Shown: positions 12,241 through 20,261 of the stretch, piece by piece
How positions within the stretch are numbered: the first letter of the stretch is position 1
Layout: every line of letters begins with the position of its first letter
Origin: CAWDPQ01 sp963804245
GTDB lineage: Bacteria; Acidobacteriota; Vicinamibacteria; Vicinamibacterales; 2-12-FULL-66-21
Length of the DNA stretch: 64,000 bases
Reading direction: 5' to 3'
NCBI GenBank assembly: GCA_963804245.1
Contig: CAWDPQ010000009.1
Location: 186,001-250,000, forward strand
The notes under the pieces: generated by a model
What the model was told of the DNA's origin: nothing
The model's input: the letters and a program-made list of their open reading frames with translations, nothing else
The model's database searches: none
Program-made: the position numbers and the translations under genes

Positions 12241-12513
12241 GCTGGTCTGACTCGTGAGTATGAAATCGCGCCGACGGCGATCCCCGGCGGCAACCGGAGC
12301 CCCGTTCCTTCACCGAATCGAGAGCCTGACCGAAAAGGTCGATCCGACGACGCTTCCTCAATGCGCCGGAGAGGTTTTTCAAGCATCTCATCGGCCCCGC
12401 GGACGATGGAGGTAATGGCTAGCCTGCTCATTTTCGAGTGACTTATCGACCTCGGAAAGTTGACACGAGGGTGACCGTCGACGAGGATCGCGTTTCAGGT
12501 TATTAGAAAAGCC

Positions 12514-13173
12514 ATGTTCGTTGGCCACTACGGCGTGAGCTTCGCGGCACAGCGAGCGAAACCCGACGTACCCTTGTGGGTCCTCTTTCTTGCGGTCCAA
12601 CTGCTCGACATTCTCTGGGCTCCACTCGTTCTGCTCGGGATCGAGAAAGTCCGCATCGTCCCGGGAATAACCGCGTCCAATCCGCTCGACCTTTACTACA
12701 TGCCGTACACACATAGCCTGATCGGCGCGTTGGTGTGGTCCGCCGTTGGCTATGGCCTCTATCGATTCTGGCAACGCCGCGCCGGCGGCGGTGCAGCGAT
12801 GCTCGTAGCCGTTGCCGTGTTCTCGCACTGGATCCTCGACTTCGTCGTCCACCGGCCGGACTTGCCGTTATACGACGACACTGCCAAGGTCGGTTTGGGC
12901 CTATGGAATTGGCCGGCTCCCGCTTTGGGTCTGGAGGCCATGCTGCTGTTTGGCGGGATGATGTTGTTCCTGCGAGAGCGGTCCGGCTCCAAAGCGGGCA
13001 TGACGATTTTCGGTATCATCATGCTCGCTATCCAAAGCGTCGTGTTCTTCGGGCCGCCTCCCACCTCTCCCGGTGCCGCAGCAGTAACGGCGCTACTGGC
13101 CTACGTGCTGTTTGCTCTGTTCGTCGCATGGTGGGAGGTTCGTCATCCGGCTATCTCGCGGCGCGCCGTATAA
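12514..13173 (+). CDS. Conserved polytopic membrane protein (YdjM-like metal-dependent hydrolase type)
   Basis: A 219-aa protein beginning MFVGHYGVSFAAQRAKP and continuing through several membrane helices (VPLWVLFLAVQLLDILWAPL; SLIGALVWSAVGYGLYRFW; AAMLVAVAVFSHWILDFVVH; TALLAYVLFALFVAWWEV). Conserved histidines in GHYG, PYTHS, SHWILDFVVHRPDLPLY are characteristic of a widespread membrane family related to YdjM-type metal-dependent hydrolases. The function is unknown. It follows a 273-base gap in which I see no clear gene; a 51-codon Arg-rich frame near 12259 was not judged convincing. Confidence 0.78.
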   Translation: MFVGHYGVSFAAQRAKPDVPLWVLFLAVQLLDILWAPLVLLGIEKVRIVPGITASNPLDLYYMPYTHSLIGALVWSAVGYGLYRFWQRRAGGGAAMLVAVAVFSHWILDFVVHRPDLPLYDDTAKVGLGLWNWPAPALGLEAMLLFGGMMLFLRERSGSKAGMTIFGIIMLAIQSVVFFGPPPTSPGAAAVTALLAYVLFALFVAWWEVRHPAISRRAV

Positions 13174-13294
13174 GAAAGTTTGAACCGCTCGCGCGATGCC
13201 CGCCATTCTGCGGTAGAGGCTGCGGCCGTAGTAGCATCCAGTAACTCAACGCAAGCAGTCGCGTCGCGGCAGCTCACCTGTGGAGGTGAACGAC

Positions 13295-14173
13295 ATGTCC
13301 CACTTCATTGAACATGTACCCAGGGTCCTGCTCGTAGTGACGACGCTCTGCGCGGCGTCTGTCGCCGCCAGTACGCCGGCGGAGATTCCGCTCTGGTCGA
13401 ATGGCGCGCCAGGCTCCGAAGGAAAGCCGGCGAAGGAAGACATCACGACATCCGCGTCCGGCGAGCTGCGCGTAGCCGGGATTCACAATCCGACAATTAC
13501 GCCGTATCTGCCGGCCGAGGCTAAGGCGACCGGACTCGCGATCCTGGTGATTCCTGGCGGCGGCCATCGGATGCTGGCGATCACCCACGAGGGGTACAAC
13601 GTGGCTGAATGGCTCCAGGCGCACGGTATTGCCGCATTCGTCCTGAAGCACCGGCTGGCGAGAGAGCCCAACTCGACATACCAAATCGAGGTCGAGTCGC
13701 TGGCCGACACGAAGCGCGCGATGCGGCTGATTCGGGCCCGCGCGAAGGAATGGAAGATCGATCCGGCCCGTGTCGGAGCTATTGGATTTTCCGCGGGCGG
13801 CGAGCTTGTCTGGCTGGCCAGCTCACGAGGCGAAACGGGCGATCAGGCGGCTGCCGATCCTGTCGAGCGGCAATCGTCCAGACCTGACTTCGAAGCGATG
13901 ATCTATCCGGGCCGCTCTGGCGATATTCAGCCTGTCGCCGGCGTCCCGCCGGTATTCCTGGCGGCGGCGTATGACGACCGGCAGGACATTTCGGAGGGTC
14001 TCGCCGAAGCGTACTTGCGATTCAAACGCGCGGGTGTCCCGGCGGAGCTGCACATCTACGGGACCGGGGGACATGGCTTCGGCCTCCGCCCAGCGAACAA
14101 ACGTCCGGTGGGCCAGTGGATCGTCCGGTTCGAGGAGTGGCTCGCGGAGAGCGGCTTTCTGCGCCGGCCCTGA
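13295..14173 (+). CDS. Secreted alpha/beta hydrolase (acetyl-esterase/xylan-esterase-like)
   Basis: A 292-aa exported esterase of the alpha/beta-hydrolase fold. It has a signal peptide (VLLVVTTLCAASVAAS, residues 11-26), an oxyanion-hole loop IPGGGHRM near residues 86-93, the nucleophile elbow GFSAGG with S166, and a C-terminal catalytic histidine in GTGGHGFG. The signature NGAPGSEG near residues 36-43 is typical of the acetyl-xylan-esterase-like branch found in polysaccharide degraders. The ATG at 13295 sits 8 bases after GGAGGTG; a GTG 15 bases upstream lies inside that ribosome site. The substrate is probably an acetylated sugar polymer. Confidence 0.88.
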   Translation: MSHFIEHVPRVLLVVTTLCAASVAASTPAEIPLWSNGAPGSEGKPAKEDITTSASGELRVAGIHNPTITPYLPAEAKATGLAILVIPGGGHRMLAITHEGYNVAEWLQAHGIAAFVLKHRLAREPNSTYQIEVESLADTKRAMRLIRARAKEWKIDPARVGAIGFSAGGELVWLASSRGETGDQAAADPVERQSSRPDFEAMIYPGRSGDIQPVAGVPPVFLAAAYDDRQDISEGLAEAYLRFKRAGVPAELHIYGTGGHGFGLRPANKRPVGQWIVRFEEWLAESGFLRRP

Positions 14174-14207
14174 CTTCGTCGATCCCATCGGCAAAAAGGA
14201 GGTGCTC

Positions 14208-14888
14208 TTGAACTTGAGCAACGTCATTGCCACGTGTGCAATTGGTGCAACTCTGTTTTCGCCGGGGCTGTCCTCACGCGCACAGAGCCAGAAGGAAGAT
14301 ACCGGAGGGACCTGTATTCCCGTGAGTGAGCGGGCTGGACGTCCCTACGGGTGCTTCATCGTGGCCACGCCGCGAGTGGGTCAATTGGACCGGACAACGG
14401 CAGTCTGGCACCTCGAAACCTTCGCGACCCGCGCGTTGGCGGAGAAGGCCCGAGGCCCGCGTGGAACGGTGCTCGAGGCATTCGGCAAGGTGTGGCTGTT
14501 CACGATTGCCAAAAGCGGCTGGCGCTCATCGGGTGGCGTGCACGTCGCGGAGGTCGGCCCGCTGCCAACAACCCCGGGCGTCGAGTACACGGCGCAGTTC
14601 ATGGAAGCGGTCTTTCGGCCGGGCATGAAGACGCTCGTGCACCGTCACTCCGGCCCTGAAGCCTGGTACACCGTGAGCGGAGAAACATGTCTGGAAACGC
14701 CGCAAGGCAAAATGATCGACCGGCCAGGGGGCAGCAGCCATGTCGTGGTACCCGGCGGTCCACCGATGGAACTCACGGCAACGGGCTCCGAGGTTCGACA
14801 GGCATTGGTTCTCATCCTTCACGATTCCGCGCAGCCACCCACCATGCTTGCTTCAGACTGGACGCCCAAGGGACTCTGCAAAGGGTGA
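14208..14888 (+). CDS. Exported cupin-domain protein
   Basis: A 226-aa protein with a signal peptide (NVIATCAIGATLFSPGLSSR) and a cupin barrel in the C-terminal half. The metal-binding cupin motif is readable as HRHSGPEAWYTVSGETCLET, with a second motif around GSSHVVVPGGPPMELTATG. A conserved Cys-rich N-terminal half (GGTCIPVSERAGRPYGCFI) precedes it. No ATG is available; TTG at 14208, five bases after AAGGAGG, is the best start, with TTG 14214 as the alternative. Cupins of this form bind small ligands or act as isomerases or oxygenases, so no specific role is assigned. Confidence 0.75.
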   Translation: MNLSNVIATCAIGATLFSPGLSSRAQSQKEDTGGTCIPVSERAGRPYGCFIVATPRVGQLDRTTAVWHLETFATRALAEKARGPRGTVLEAFGKVWLFTIAKSGWRSSGGVHVAEVGPLPTTPGVEYTAQFMEAVFRPGMKTLVHRHSGPEAWYTVSGETCLETPQGKMIDRPGGSSHVVVPGGPPMELTATGSEVRQALVLILHDSAQPPTMLASDWTPKGLCKG

Positions 14889-14906
14889 GACTCGGGAACA
14901 GCGTCA

Positions 14907-15482
14907 ATGCAGGAGATGAGACTGGTCTGGCCGTCGCATGAGTATCTGTCCAGCTACGTCGCAGCGCTCGAGCGCGGTTGGTCGCCCGACAATGTGCATG
15001 GAGCCGCCGCTGCGCAAGAAGAGCTACGGCGAATCGCTGCGAATGCCGACGGATTCTTGGTCAGTTTGGTCGACAAGGAGGCCAGTGGCGGACCCGTTAC
15101 CCTCCTCGACGGGACGCGCGCGCCGCGGCTTCCTGGCTATCGACGGTGGCTCTGGGATGGGGAATTCTGCGGCAGCATCGGGCTCCGCTGGCAGCCCGGA
15201 ACGGAAGCGCTCCCGCCCTACTGTCTCGGTCACATCGGCTACTCGGTCGTTCCGTGGAAGCAAGGACGCGGCTACGCCACCCGCGCGTTGCGCGAGGTGT
15301 TGGGGGAAGCGAGAGCGGAGGGCCTTCGCTACGTCGAGATCACGACCGACCCTGACAACATTCCGTCACAGCGTGTGATCGAAGCCAATGGTGGTGTGCT
15401 GGTCGAGGAGTTCGTCAAGCCGCCCGCTCTCGGGGGCAAGCGCGGGCTTCGGTTTCGGATCACTCTGCATGGAGATTCCTGA
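14907..15482 (+). CDS. GNAT family N-acetyltransferase
   Basis: A 191-aa acetyltransferase. The core includes GEFCGSIGLRWQPGTEALP, the beta-4 strand CLGHIGYSVVP, and the acetyl-CoA loop WKQGRGYATRAL (Q-G-R-G-Y-A), followed by YVEITTDPDNIPSQRVIEANGG, the N-x-x-S-x-x-V-I-x-x-N-G-G pattern common in this family. The start ATG lies 18 bases after the cupin gene stop. The substrate is unknown. Confidence 0.88.
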   Translation: MQEMRLVWPSHEYLSSYVAALERGWSPDNVHGAAAAQEELRRIAANADGFLVSLVDKEASGGPVTLLDGTRAPRLPGYRRWLWDGEFCGSIGLRWQPGTEALPPYCLGHIGYSVVPWKQGRGYATRALREVLGEARAEGLRYVEITTDPDNIPSQRVIEANGGVLVEEFVKPPALGGKRGLRFRITLHGDS

Positions 15483-15552
15483 CGATCGCTTGCCGGACAT
15501 CTTCCCCCGGGGCGACAGCCGATGTCACGCTGCGTTCCTTGCCCAAAAAACC

Positions 15553-15600
15553 ACAGGAGAACGTGAGAAAGGGAGCCATCGAAGGGAGCCATCAAAGGTC
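15553..15600 (+). repeat. Solitary relative of the ACAGGAGAA...GAAAGGGAGCC repeat
   Basis: ACAGGAGAACGTGAGAAAGG followed by GAGCCATC resembles one arm of the repeat unit arrayed at 20811-21481, and the GGGAGCCATC motif is then repeated once. It lies in the gap before the DUF4375 gene. It shows that the array's sequence family is dispersed in this region. Confidence 0.5.
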
Positions 15601-15620
15601 TCCGGTCGGAGTACTTACTA

Positions 15621-16114
15621 ATGAATCAGAAATTCCTCAAAGCGTATAGCGGCCAGACAACCGAGCAGTTGATCGCGCTCGATGGCGAATACCGTGTGGA
15701 CTCGCTCGTTCTGGCTTTCGAGCAAGCATTCAACAGATCGCCCTGAGCCGCCCCCAGTCACCTGAAGAACGGTACGTGCTCGCCGTCGAAGCCTTGGAGC
15801 GAGAAGTCAATAACGGTGGCTACAGCCAGTTCTTCCTGAATTCGGCGAACGAATTTGTTGACGTGATCGAGCACGCTCTCCTCGCGATCGAGTGCCCGAA
15901 GACGGCGCAGATCACACGTGACGCGATTGCGGCGCTGCAGATAGAGGATGACGTAACGGCTGCGAAGGTGGAGGCTACTGTCTCGGCAGACGATCCCGCG
16001 GTGCTCGAGCATCTTGGGCGGTGCGACGACCGATATTTCGCCAACAATGAACCGATCGCGGACCGGCTCTTTGCGTGGATCAAGAAGAATGTGAACGTCA
16101 TTCGGCTTTCGTAA
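15621..16114 (+). CDS. DUF4375 (DMP19-like) protein, frameshifted
   Basis: The product starts MNQKFLKAYSGQTTEQLIAL and reads to FEQA (residue 36), where the frame stops early at 15746. The adjoining frame continues the same protein: IQQIALSRPQSPEERYVLAV, then NNGGYSQFFLNSANEFVDVI, the hallmark of the DUF4375/DMP19 family, to a stop at 16114. A single missing base near 15727 accounts for the break. The restored protein is about 164 aa. DMP19-type proteins have been described as DNA mimics in Neisseria, but most members are uncharacterised. No other damage is seen, so this may be a sequencing indel. Confidence 0.7.
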
Positions 16115-16139
16115 CGCGAGCGGCACATGCTATAAGCGT

Positions 16140-16703
16140 TTGGTGCACGCGTGGCACGACATTTACGTCGACGACCAGTTGATTGACGGCGCGTTCCCCG
16201 TCGTCATCGAAGTCCCGAAGGGCAGCAAGAACAAGTACGAGCTCGACAAGGAGACTGGCTTTCTCAGGCTCGATCGTGTCCTCTACAGCGCAGTGCACTA
16301 TCCGGCAGACTACGGATTCATTCCACGCACGTTCTGCGACGATGGCGACCCGCTCGACGTTCTCGTGTTGGGCCAGGAGCCCGTCTTCCCGCTGACCATC
16401 GTCGAAGCACGCGCCATTGGTGTGATGCGAATGCGCGACGACAAGGGCCTCGACGATAAGGTGCTGGCGGTGAATGTCAGAGACCCGGCCGTTTCTGATT
16501 ATCGAGACAGAACTCAGCTTCCTTCGCACACCGAGCGCGAAATCAAGCGGTTCTTCCAGGATTACAAAGTCCTCGAGAACAAGACGGTCGAGATCGACCA
16601 TTTCCTCGGACCAGCCGAGGCTCTCGAGATCATTCGAGATTCCCTGGCGCTCTACCGTCGGCTGCGCCGCGGTGAGATTACACTCCAGCGAACGTCGACG
16701 TGA
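16140..16703 (+). CDS. ppa: Inorganic pyrophosphatase (family I)
   Basis: A soluble, Mg-dependent inorganic pyrophosphatase that removes PPi from biosynthetic reactions. The active-site signature is DDGDPLDVLV with D68, D70 and D73 as metal ligands, and the substrate region IEVPKGSKNKYELDKETG matches the conserved E/K/Y positions of the bacterial enzyme. HYPADYGFIPRTFCDDGDPL is nearly invariant. At 187 aa it has the normal length. No ATG is present; TTG 16140 or the next codon GTG 16143 starts the protein. It is a housekeeping gene standing among accessory genes. Confidence 0.93.
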   Translation: MVHAWHDIYVDDQLIDGAFPVVIEVPKGSKNKYELDKETGFLRLDRVLYSAVHYPADYGFIPRTFCDDGDPLDVLVLGQEPVFPLTIVEARAIGVMRMRDDKGLDDKVLAVNVRDPAVSDYRDRTQLPSHTEREIKRFFQDYKVLENKTVEIDHFLGPAEALEIIRDSLALYRRLRRGEITLQRTST

Positions 16704-16761
16704 TGCCGGGAGCTGACAACTTCGTAACCTCACAGGCGAACCGCACTGCGGAGTCACGTCG

Positions 16762-17574
16762 ATGGACAGCGTGCGATATGTGATCAGAGGCGGAGTGGAA
16801 GGCCGGGAACGACTGCGCCTCCTTTCGGAAGTCATGGGTCCGTCCACACGTGCGCTTCTCGCGGAGGTCGGTATCCCTCCCCGGTCGACATGTCTCGACG
16901 TTGGATGCGGGGGCGGTGATGTGACATTCGAGCTCGCCCGTGCGGTAGGACCCTCGGGCCGGGTGCTCGGGGTCGATCGCGACCAGACCAAACTCGATAT
17001 CGCGAAACGAGAGGCGGGAGAGATGGGCCTTTCGAACGTCGCGTTCGAAACTCGAGACGTCACCGCCTGGGAGCCGGGCGAATTGTTCGATGTCGTCTAC
17101 GGCCGATTCATCCTCACCCACCTCGCCAGACCCGCCGCGTTGGTCAGTGCCATGTGCCGGCACATCCGTCCGGGCGGGGCCATGATCGTCGAAGACATCG
17201 ATTTTCGTGGACACTTCGCTGAACCGGACTGTCCAGCGTTCCGGCGATACGTCGAGCTCTACACGAAGTCCGTGCAAAATCGCGGGGCCGATCCGAATAT
17301 CGGCCCGCGGCTGCCAGCGCTCCTCCGTGGCGCCGGCCTCGACCGTATCGGCATGAAGCTGGTGCAGCCTGCCGCCCTACAGGGCGGAATCAAGCTGCTC
17401 ACCTGCGTCACACTCGAAAGTATTGCCGCAGCTGTACTCGAGGACGGCCTTGCCACCGAACAGGACTTGCGGGAGACCGTCGAGGAGCTGTACGCCTTTG
17501 CTCGCGATCCTCACACCGTCATTGGTGGTCCTCGAGTCTTTCAATCGTGGGGATATTCAACCGGAACTGTCTGA
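16762..17574 (+). CDS. Class I SAM-dependent methyltransferase
   Basis: A 270-aa methyltransferase. Motif I CLDVGCGGGDVTFELAR binds SAM, the acidic motif II is VLGVDRDQTKLDIAKREAGE, motif post-I is FETRDVTAWEPGELFDVVYG, and the LRPGG-equivalent is HIRPGGAMIVEDIDF. The C-terminal 100 residues form a helical cap. It resembles UbiE/type-11 enzymes acting on small hydrophobic molecules, but the substrate is not determinable. No partner gene is evident. Confidence 0.87.
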   Translation: MDSVRYVIRGGVEGRERLRLLSEVMGPSTRALLAEVGIPPRSTCLDVGCGGGDVTFELARAVGPSGRVLGVDRDQTKLDIAKREAGEMGLSNVAFETRDVTAWEPGELFDVVYGRFILTHLARPAALVSAMCRHIRPGGAMIVEDIDFRGHFAEPDCPAFRRYVELYTKSVQNRGADPNIGPRLPALLRGAGLDRIGMKLVQPAALQGGIKLLTCVTLESIAAAVLEDGLATEQDLRETVEELYAFARDPHTVIGGPRVFQSWGYSTGTV

Positions 17575-17746
17575 TGGACGATGTCCACTCTGGCCAGCAA
17601 TCATCGACAATCAGCCCTGACTGGTTGCGATTTCTGCGCAAACCGATGCCATGCGCGCAGTGCAGAGACTGCAACCTGCGAGCGGCCGTTGAGCAAATTG
17701 CCCGGGATCCGCAGTGGACTTCTTCGGCACGACCTTGGCAGTCACG

Positions 17747-18484
17747 ATGGAGACGATGAGTAGGCCGTCCGATATCAATTTCGACCGGATCGACTTTATT
17801 TCCGCTTATTGCGATCGATGGTGCGAGCGGTGTGCGTTCACGTCGCGATGTTCGGCCTACGCAGTCGACGTGGCGATGGCGATGTGCGATGGTGATTTTG
17901 CCGCCGCCCTGGAGCTGGCGGTCGGCGCCCCGCCGCCCAAGGATCGGGCAGAAGCTGCGCGGCGCGAGGCTGTCCATGAATTGCTCTCGAACTATCAACC
18001 GAGCAAACCGGAATTGGACGAAATCGGCCGCGACGAAGAGGCCCGCGGCGAGCGCCTGGACGAGTCGCCGATCACGACTGGTGCAAAAAGGTTTTCCACG
18101 CTGGCCTGGGGATGGTTGCAATCGAACCGGAACGCCGGGGCCCTCACGTCCAACCAGCCGCTCACGGAGGCGATCGCCGTGGCAGGGTGGGATGCGCACT
18201 TGATTGGTGCCAAACTTCATCGCGCGCTGCACGGCCGCGACGAATACGAGCATGGCAATGGCTTCGACGATGGTCCAGTGCAGAACGACTGGAATGGCTC
18301 GGCGAAGGTCGCGTTGATCTCGATCCGCCGATCGGTCGACGCATGGGCCGCGATCGCGACAGCGACCGGTGACGCCGATGCGGCAGCGGTCGGCGAGGAA
18401 TTGCGCCGCCTCGAAACGGAAGTCGAACGCACGTTTCCGGATGCCTGGAAGTTCATTCGTCCTGGGTTCGATCAGGTGCCGTGA
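17747..18484 (+). CDS. Uncharacterised protein with an N-terminal four-cysteine motif
   Basis: A 245-aa hypothetical protein. Residues about 12-32 read FDRIDFISAYCDRWCERCAF then TSRCSAYA, giving C-x3-C-x2-C-x5-C, a likely metal-binding cluster. The rest is mostly helical and acidic, ending in RRLETEVERTFPDAWKFIRP. I recall no named domain. ATG 17747 is used; ATG 17756 is equally plausible and gives MSRPSDINFD. It overlaps the upstream frame of the deaminase gene by 4 bases if that gene started at GTG 18481. Confidence 0.7.
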   Translation: METMSRPSDINFDRIDFISAYCDRWCERCAFTSRCSAYAVDVAMAMCDGDFAAALELAVGAPPPKDRAEAARREAVHELLSNYQPSKPELDEIGRDEEARGERLDESPITTGAKRFSTLAWGWLQSNRNAGALTSNQPLTEAIAVAGWDAHLIGAKLHRALHGRDEYEHGNGFDDGPVQNDWNGSAKVALISIRRSVDAWAAIATATGDADAAAVGEELRRLETEVERTFPDAWKFIRPGFDQVP

Positions 18485-18552
18485 ACACGTTGACGGGTGG
18501 CCAAGTCGGCGACGCGGCGGGGTGGCGTGCTAGTGTCCCTGCCGAGGGATCG

Positions 18553-19017
18553 ATGACCACAGACGAGCAATTCCTGAAACAGGCTATCGAACTCGCACGC
18601 CAGGCACGGACCGCCGGAAATCACCCGTTCGGTGCGTTGCTCGTTCTCGACGGGCGTGTGGTGCTCACGGGCTTGAACACCGTTATCACCGAGCAGAATC
18701 CGACGGGGCACGCCGAGCACAATCTCGTGGCTGACGCGATCCGCCAATTCTCTCCCGACCAGATCGCGCGATGTGTGCTCTACACGAGCTGCGAGCCATG
18801 CGCGATGTGCGTGGGCGCCATGTACTGGGCCGGCATCCGTTCGATGGTCTACGGGCTGCCGGCCGAATTGCTGGCAAATCTTGCGGGTCCGGACTTTCTG
18901 ATCCCGTGTCGTGATTTGTTCTCTCGCGCGTCGGACACCGTGCACGTGACCGGGCCCCTGCTGGTGGAAGAGGCGCTCGAGGTTCACAATGGTTTCTGGT
19001 CGCCGCCAGCGGCCTGA
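18553..19017 (+). CDS. Nucleoside/cytidine deaminase family protein
   Basis: A 154-aa zinc-dependent deaminase of the CDA/TadA/guanine-deaminase fold. The zinc site is H53-A-E55 (GHAEHNL), with E55 as proton shuttle, and the C83/C86 pair in SCEPCAMCVGAMYWAG. NHPFGALLVLDGRVVLTGLN is the standard N-terminal segment, and the CEPCAMC form with the following YWAGI favours guanine deaminase or a related small-molecule deaminase over tRNA-specific TadA. The ATG at 18553 aligns with the family start; an upstream GTG would add unrelated residues. Confidence 0.85.
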   Translation: MTTDEQFLKQAIELARQARTAGNHPFGALLVLDGRVVLTGLNTVITEQNPTGHAEHNLVADAIRQFSPDQIARCVLYTSCEPCAMCVGAMYWAGIRSMVYGLPAELLANLAGPDFLIPCRDLFSRASDTVHVTGPLLVEEALEVHNGFWSPPAA

Positions 19018-19085
19018 TACCAGCAAGACGCGGGCGGGTGCACTCACCCGGCCGGCAGCCTCACGTCAAGATGGCGAGAGTTGTC

Positions 19086-19631
19086 ATGAAGATGGCGAAG
19101 TTCGAGGCACGTCTGGCGCAGCCGTCGGATGCCGACGACATCGCGCTGGCGCATCGCGATTCGATCCGAGCGATTGGCCCCACCTTCTATCCGCCCGATG
19201 TCGTGGACGACTGGGAGGATGGTCTGACCGGGGATGTGTACCTCAGGGCTATGGAACGTGGAGAGGTGTTCTTCATTGCTACGGAGAACGTCGACGGTCA
19301 GGTGATGGTTCTGGGCTTTGCCAGCGACTACCGCATTGAGGGCTCGAAGCATGGCACGTCGGTGTACGTGAGGGGTATCGCCGCGCGCCGCGGGATTGGC
19401 TCGGTGCTGTTGGGGCTGGCTGAAGCGCACGCCATCGTTGCCGGGGCCACACGCATCGAAATCGAGGCCTCGCTTGCCGGGGTGGAGTTCTATCGGGTGA
19501 ACGGATTTACCGAGGTGGGCCGCGGCGAGACGCACTTGATGTCCGGCCGGCCGATCGCCTGCGTGTTCATGCGCAAAGACCTGGGTCTGGGTATCCCTTC
19601 TGCGTCGGACAACGCGCCGCCGAACCCATGA
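19086..19631 (+). CDS. GNAT family N-acetyltransferase
   Basis: A 181-aa acetyltransferase: FEARLAQPSDADDIALAHRD opens the domain, VMVLGFASDYRIEG is beta-4, VYVRGIAARRGIGSVLLGLA gives the R-x-x-G-I-G acetyl-CoA loop, and AGVEFYRVNGFTEVGRG is the C-terminal Y-x-x-x-G-F motif. The ATG at 19086 was chosen just before the domain; ATGs at 19071 and 19038 are also in frame. It ends 43 bases before the toxin-antitoxin operon. The substrate is unknown. Confidence 0.86.
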   Translation: MKMAKFEARLAQPSDADDIALAHRDSIRAIGPTFYPPDVVDDWEDGLTGDVYLRAMERGEVFFIATENVDGQVMVLGFASDYRIEGSKHGTSVYVRGIAARRGIGSVLLGLAEAHAIVAGATRIEIEASLAGVEFYRVNGFTEVGRGETHLMSGRPIACVFMRKDLGLGIPSASDNAPPNP

Positions 19632-19637
19632 TCGTTC

Positions 19638-19675
19638 TTGTCACTCTCGAGGCATGTGATTACAATGTGATTACA
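19638..19675 (+). promoter_or_regulatory. Near-consensus promoter with overlapping direct-repeat operator for the toxin-antitoxin pair
   Basis: TTGTCA (19638-19643) and TACAAT (19661-19666) are separated by 17 bases, close to a sigma-70 consensus. The -10 box is only 8 bases before the antitoxin ATG at 19675 and no ribosome site is visible, so the transcript is probably leaderless. Two identical 10-bp direct repeats TGTGATTACA (19655-19664 and 19666-19675) have an 11-bp period and cover the -10 box up to the first base of the start codon. GCATGT/ACATGC ends make the block partly symmetric. Autoregulatory binding by the antitoxin is inferred. Confidence 0.75.
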
Positions 19676-19932
19676 TGCCCGCCAGGACCCGTATCGTGCG
19701 TATCGGTAATTCCCGCGGCATCCGGGTGCCGAAGACACTGCTCGACCAGGCGCAACTTCCGGATGAAGTCGAATTGCAAGCCGAGCCCGGTCAGCTGATC
19801 GTGCGTGCCGCCCGACAACCCAGGGCCGGCTGGGCAGAAGCCGCCAGAATGATGCGCGCTCACGACGACGACCAGCTCACATTGGAACCCGCCAGTAACG
19901 AGTTCGATCGCGACGACTGGGAATGGCGTTAG
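19675..19932 (+). CDS. MazE/AbrB-type antitoxin
   Basis: An 85-aa antitoxin. The N-terminal swapped-hairpin DNA-binding domain is clear: TRIVRIGNSRGIRVPKTLLD, then DEVELQAEPGQLIVRAA. The C-terminal acidic tail (LTLEPASNEFDRDDWEW) is the expected toxin-neutralising segment. It overlaps the downstream toxin gene by 10 bases, the usual arrangement that keeps antitoxin and toxin synthesis linked. Repression of its own promoter through the direct repeats upstream is likely. Confidence 0.9.
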   Translation: MPARTRIVRIGNSRGIRVPKTLLDQAQLPDEVELQAEPGQLIVRAARQPRAGWAEAARMMRAHDDDQLTLEPASNEFDRDDWEWR

Positions 19933-20261
19933 GCCGGCATGCCATTGCGCGTGGTGACGTACACCTGGTCCGCCTCGATCCGACAGCGGGCAGCGAAATC
20001 CGGAAGACTCGTCCGTGCCTCGTTGTGTCACCGGACGAACTGAATCAGCATCTGCGTACAGCGATCGTGGCACCGCTCACGACCAGCGGCCGCGCATATC
20101 CTTGGCGGATCCCCTGTCGTTTTCAGAGTCGATCGGGGCACGTGGCCCTCGATCAGATCCGGACGGTCGACACCGAACGCCTTGTACGTCGAGTCGGCCA
20201 GGTCTCAGGCGAGACTATCAAGCAGGTGCTCCGCACCCTACAGGAGATGTTTGCCGAATAG
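19923..20261 (+). CDS. MazF/PemK-type endoribonuclease toxin
   Basis: A 112-aa toxin of the MazF/PemK/CcdB-fold family. ARGDVHLVRLDPTAGSEIRK carries the conserved G-D-V and the catalytic arginine region before TRPCLVVSPDELN, and TAIVAPLTTSGRAYPWRIPC gives the central T/S-containing strand; VALDQIRTVDTERLV is the final hallmark. Members cleave mRNA at short sequences. It is translationally coupled to the antitoxin, and its stop shares one base with the next gene's GTG. Confidence 0.9.
   Translation: MALGRHAIARGDVHLVRLDPTAGSEIRKTRPCLVVSPDELNQHLRTAIVAPLTTSGRAYPWRIPCRFQSRSGHVALDQIRTVDTERLVRRVGQVSGETIKQVLRTLQEMFAE

Noticed and set aside
12259..12414. A 51-codon frame MKSRRRRSPAATGAPFLHRI
   Set aside because: Arg-rich, no convincing ribosome site and no recognisable pattern; it looks like random high-GC reading.
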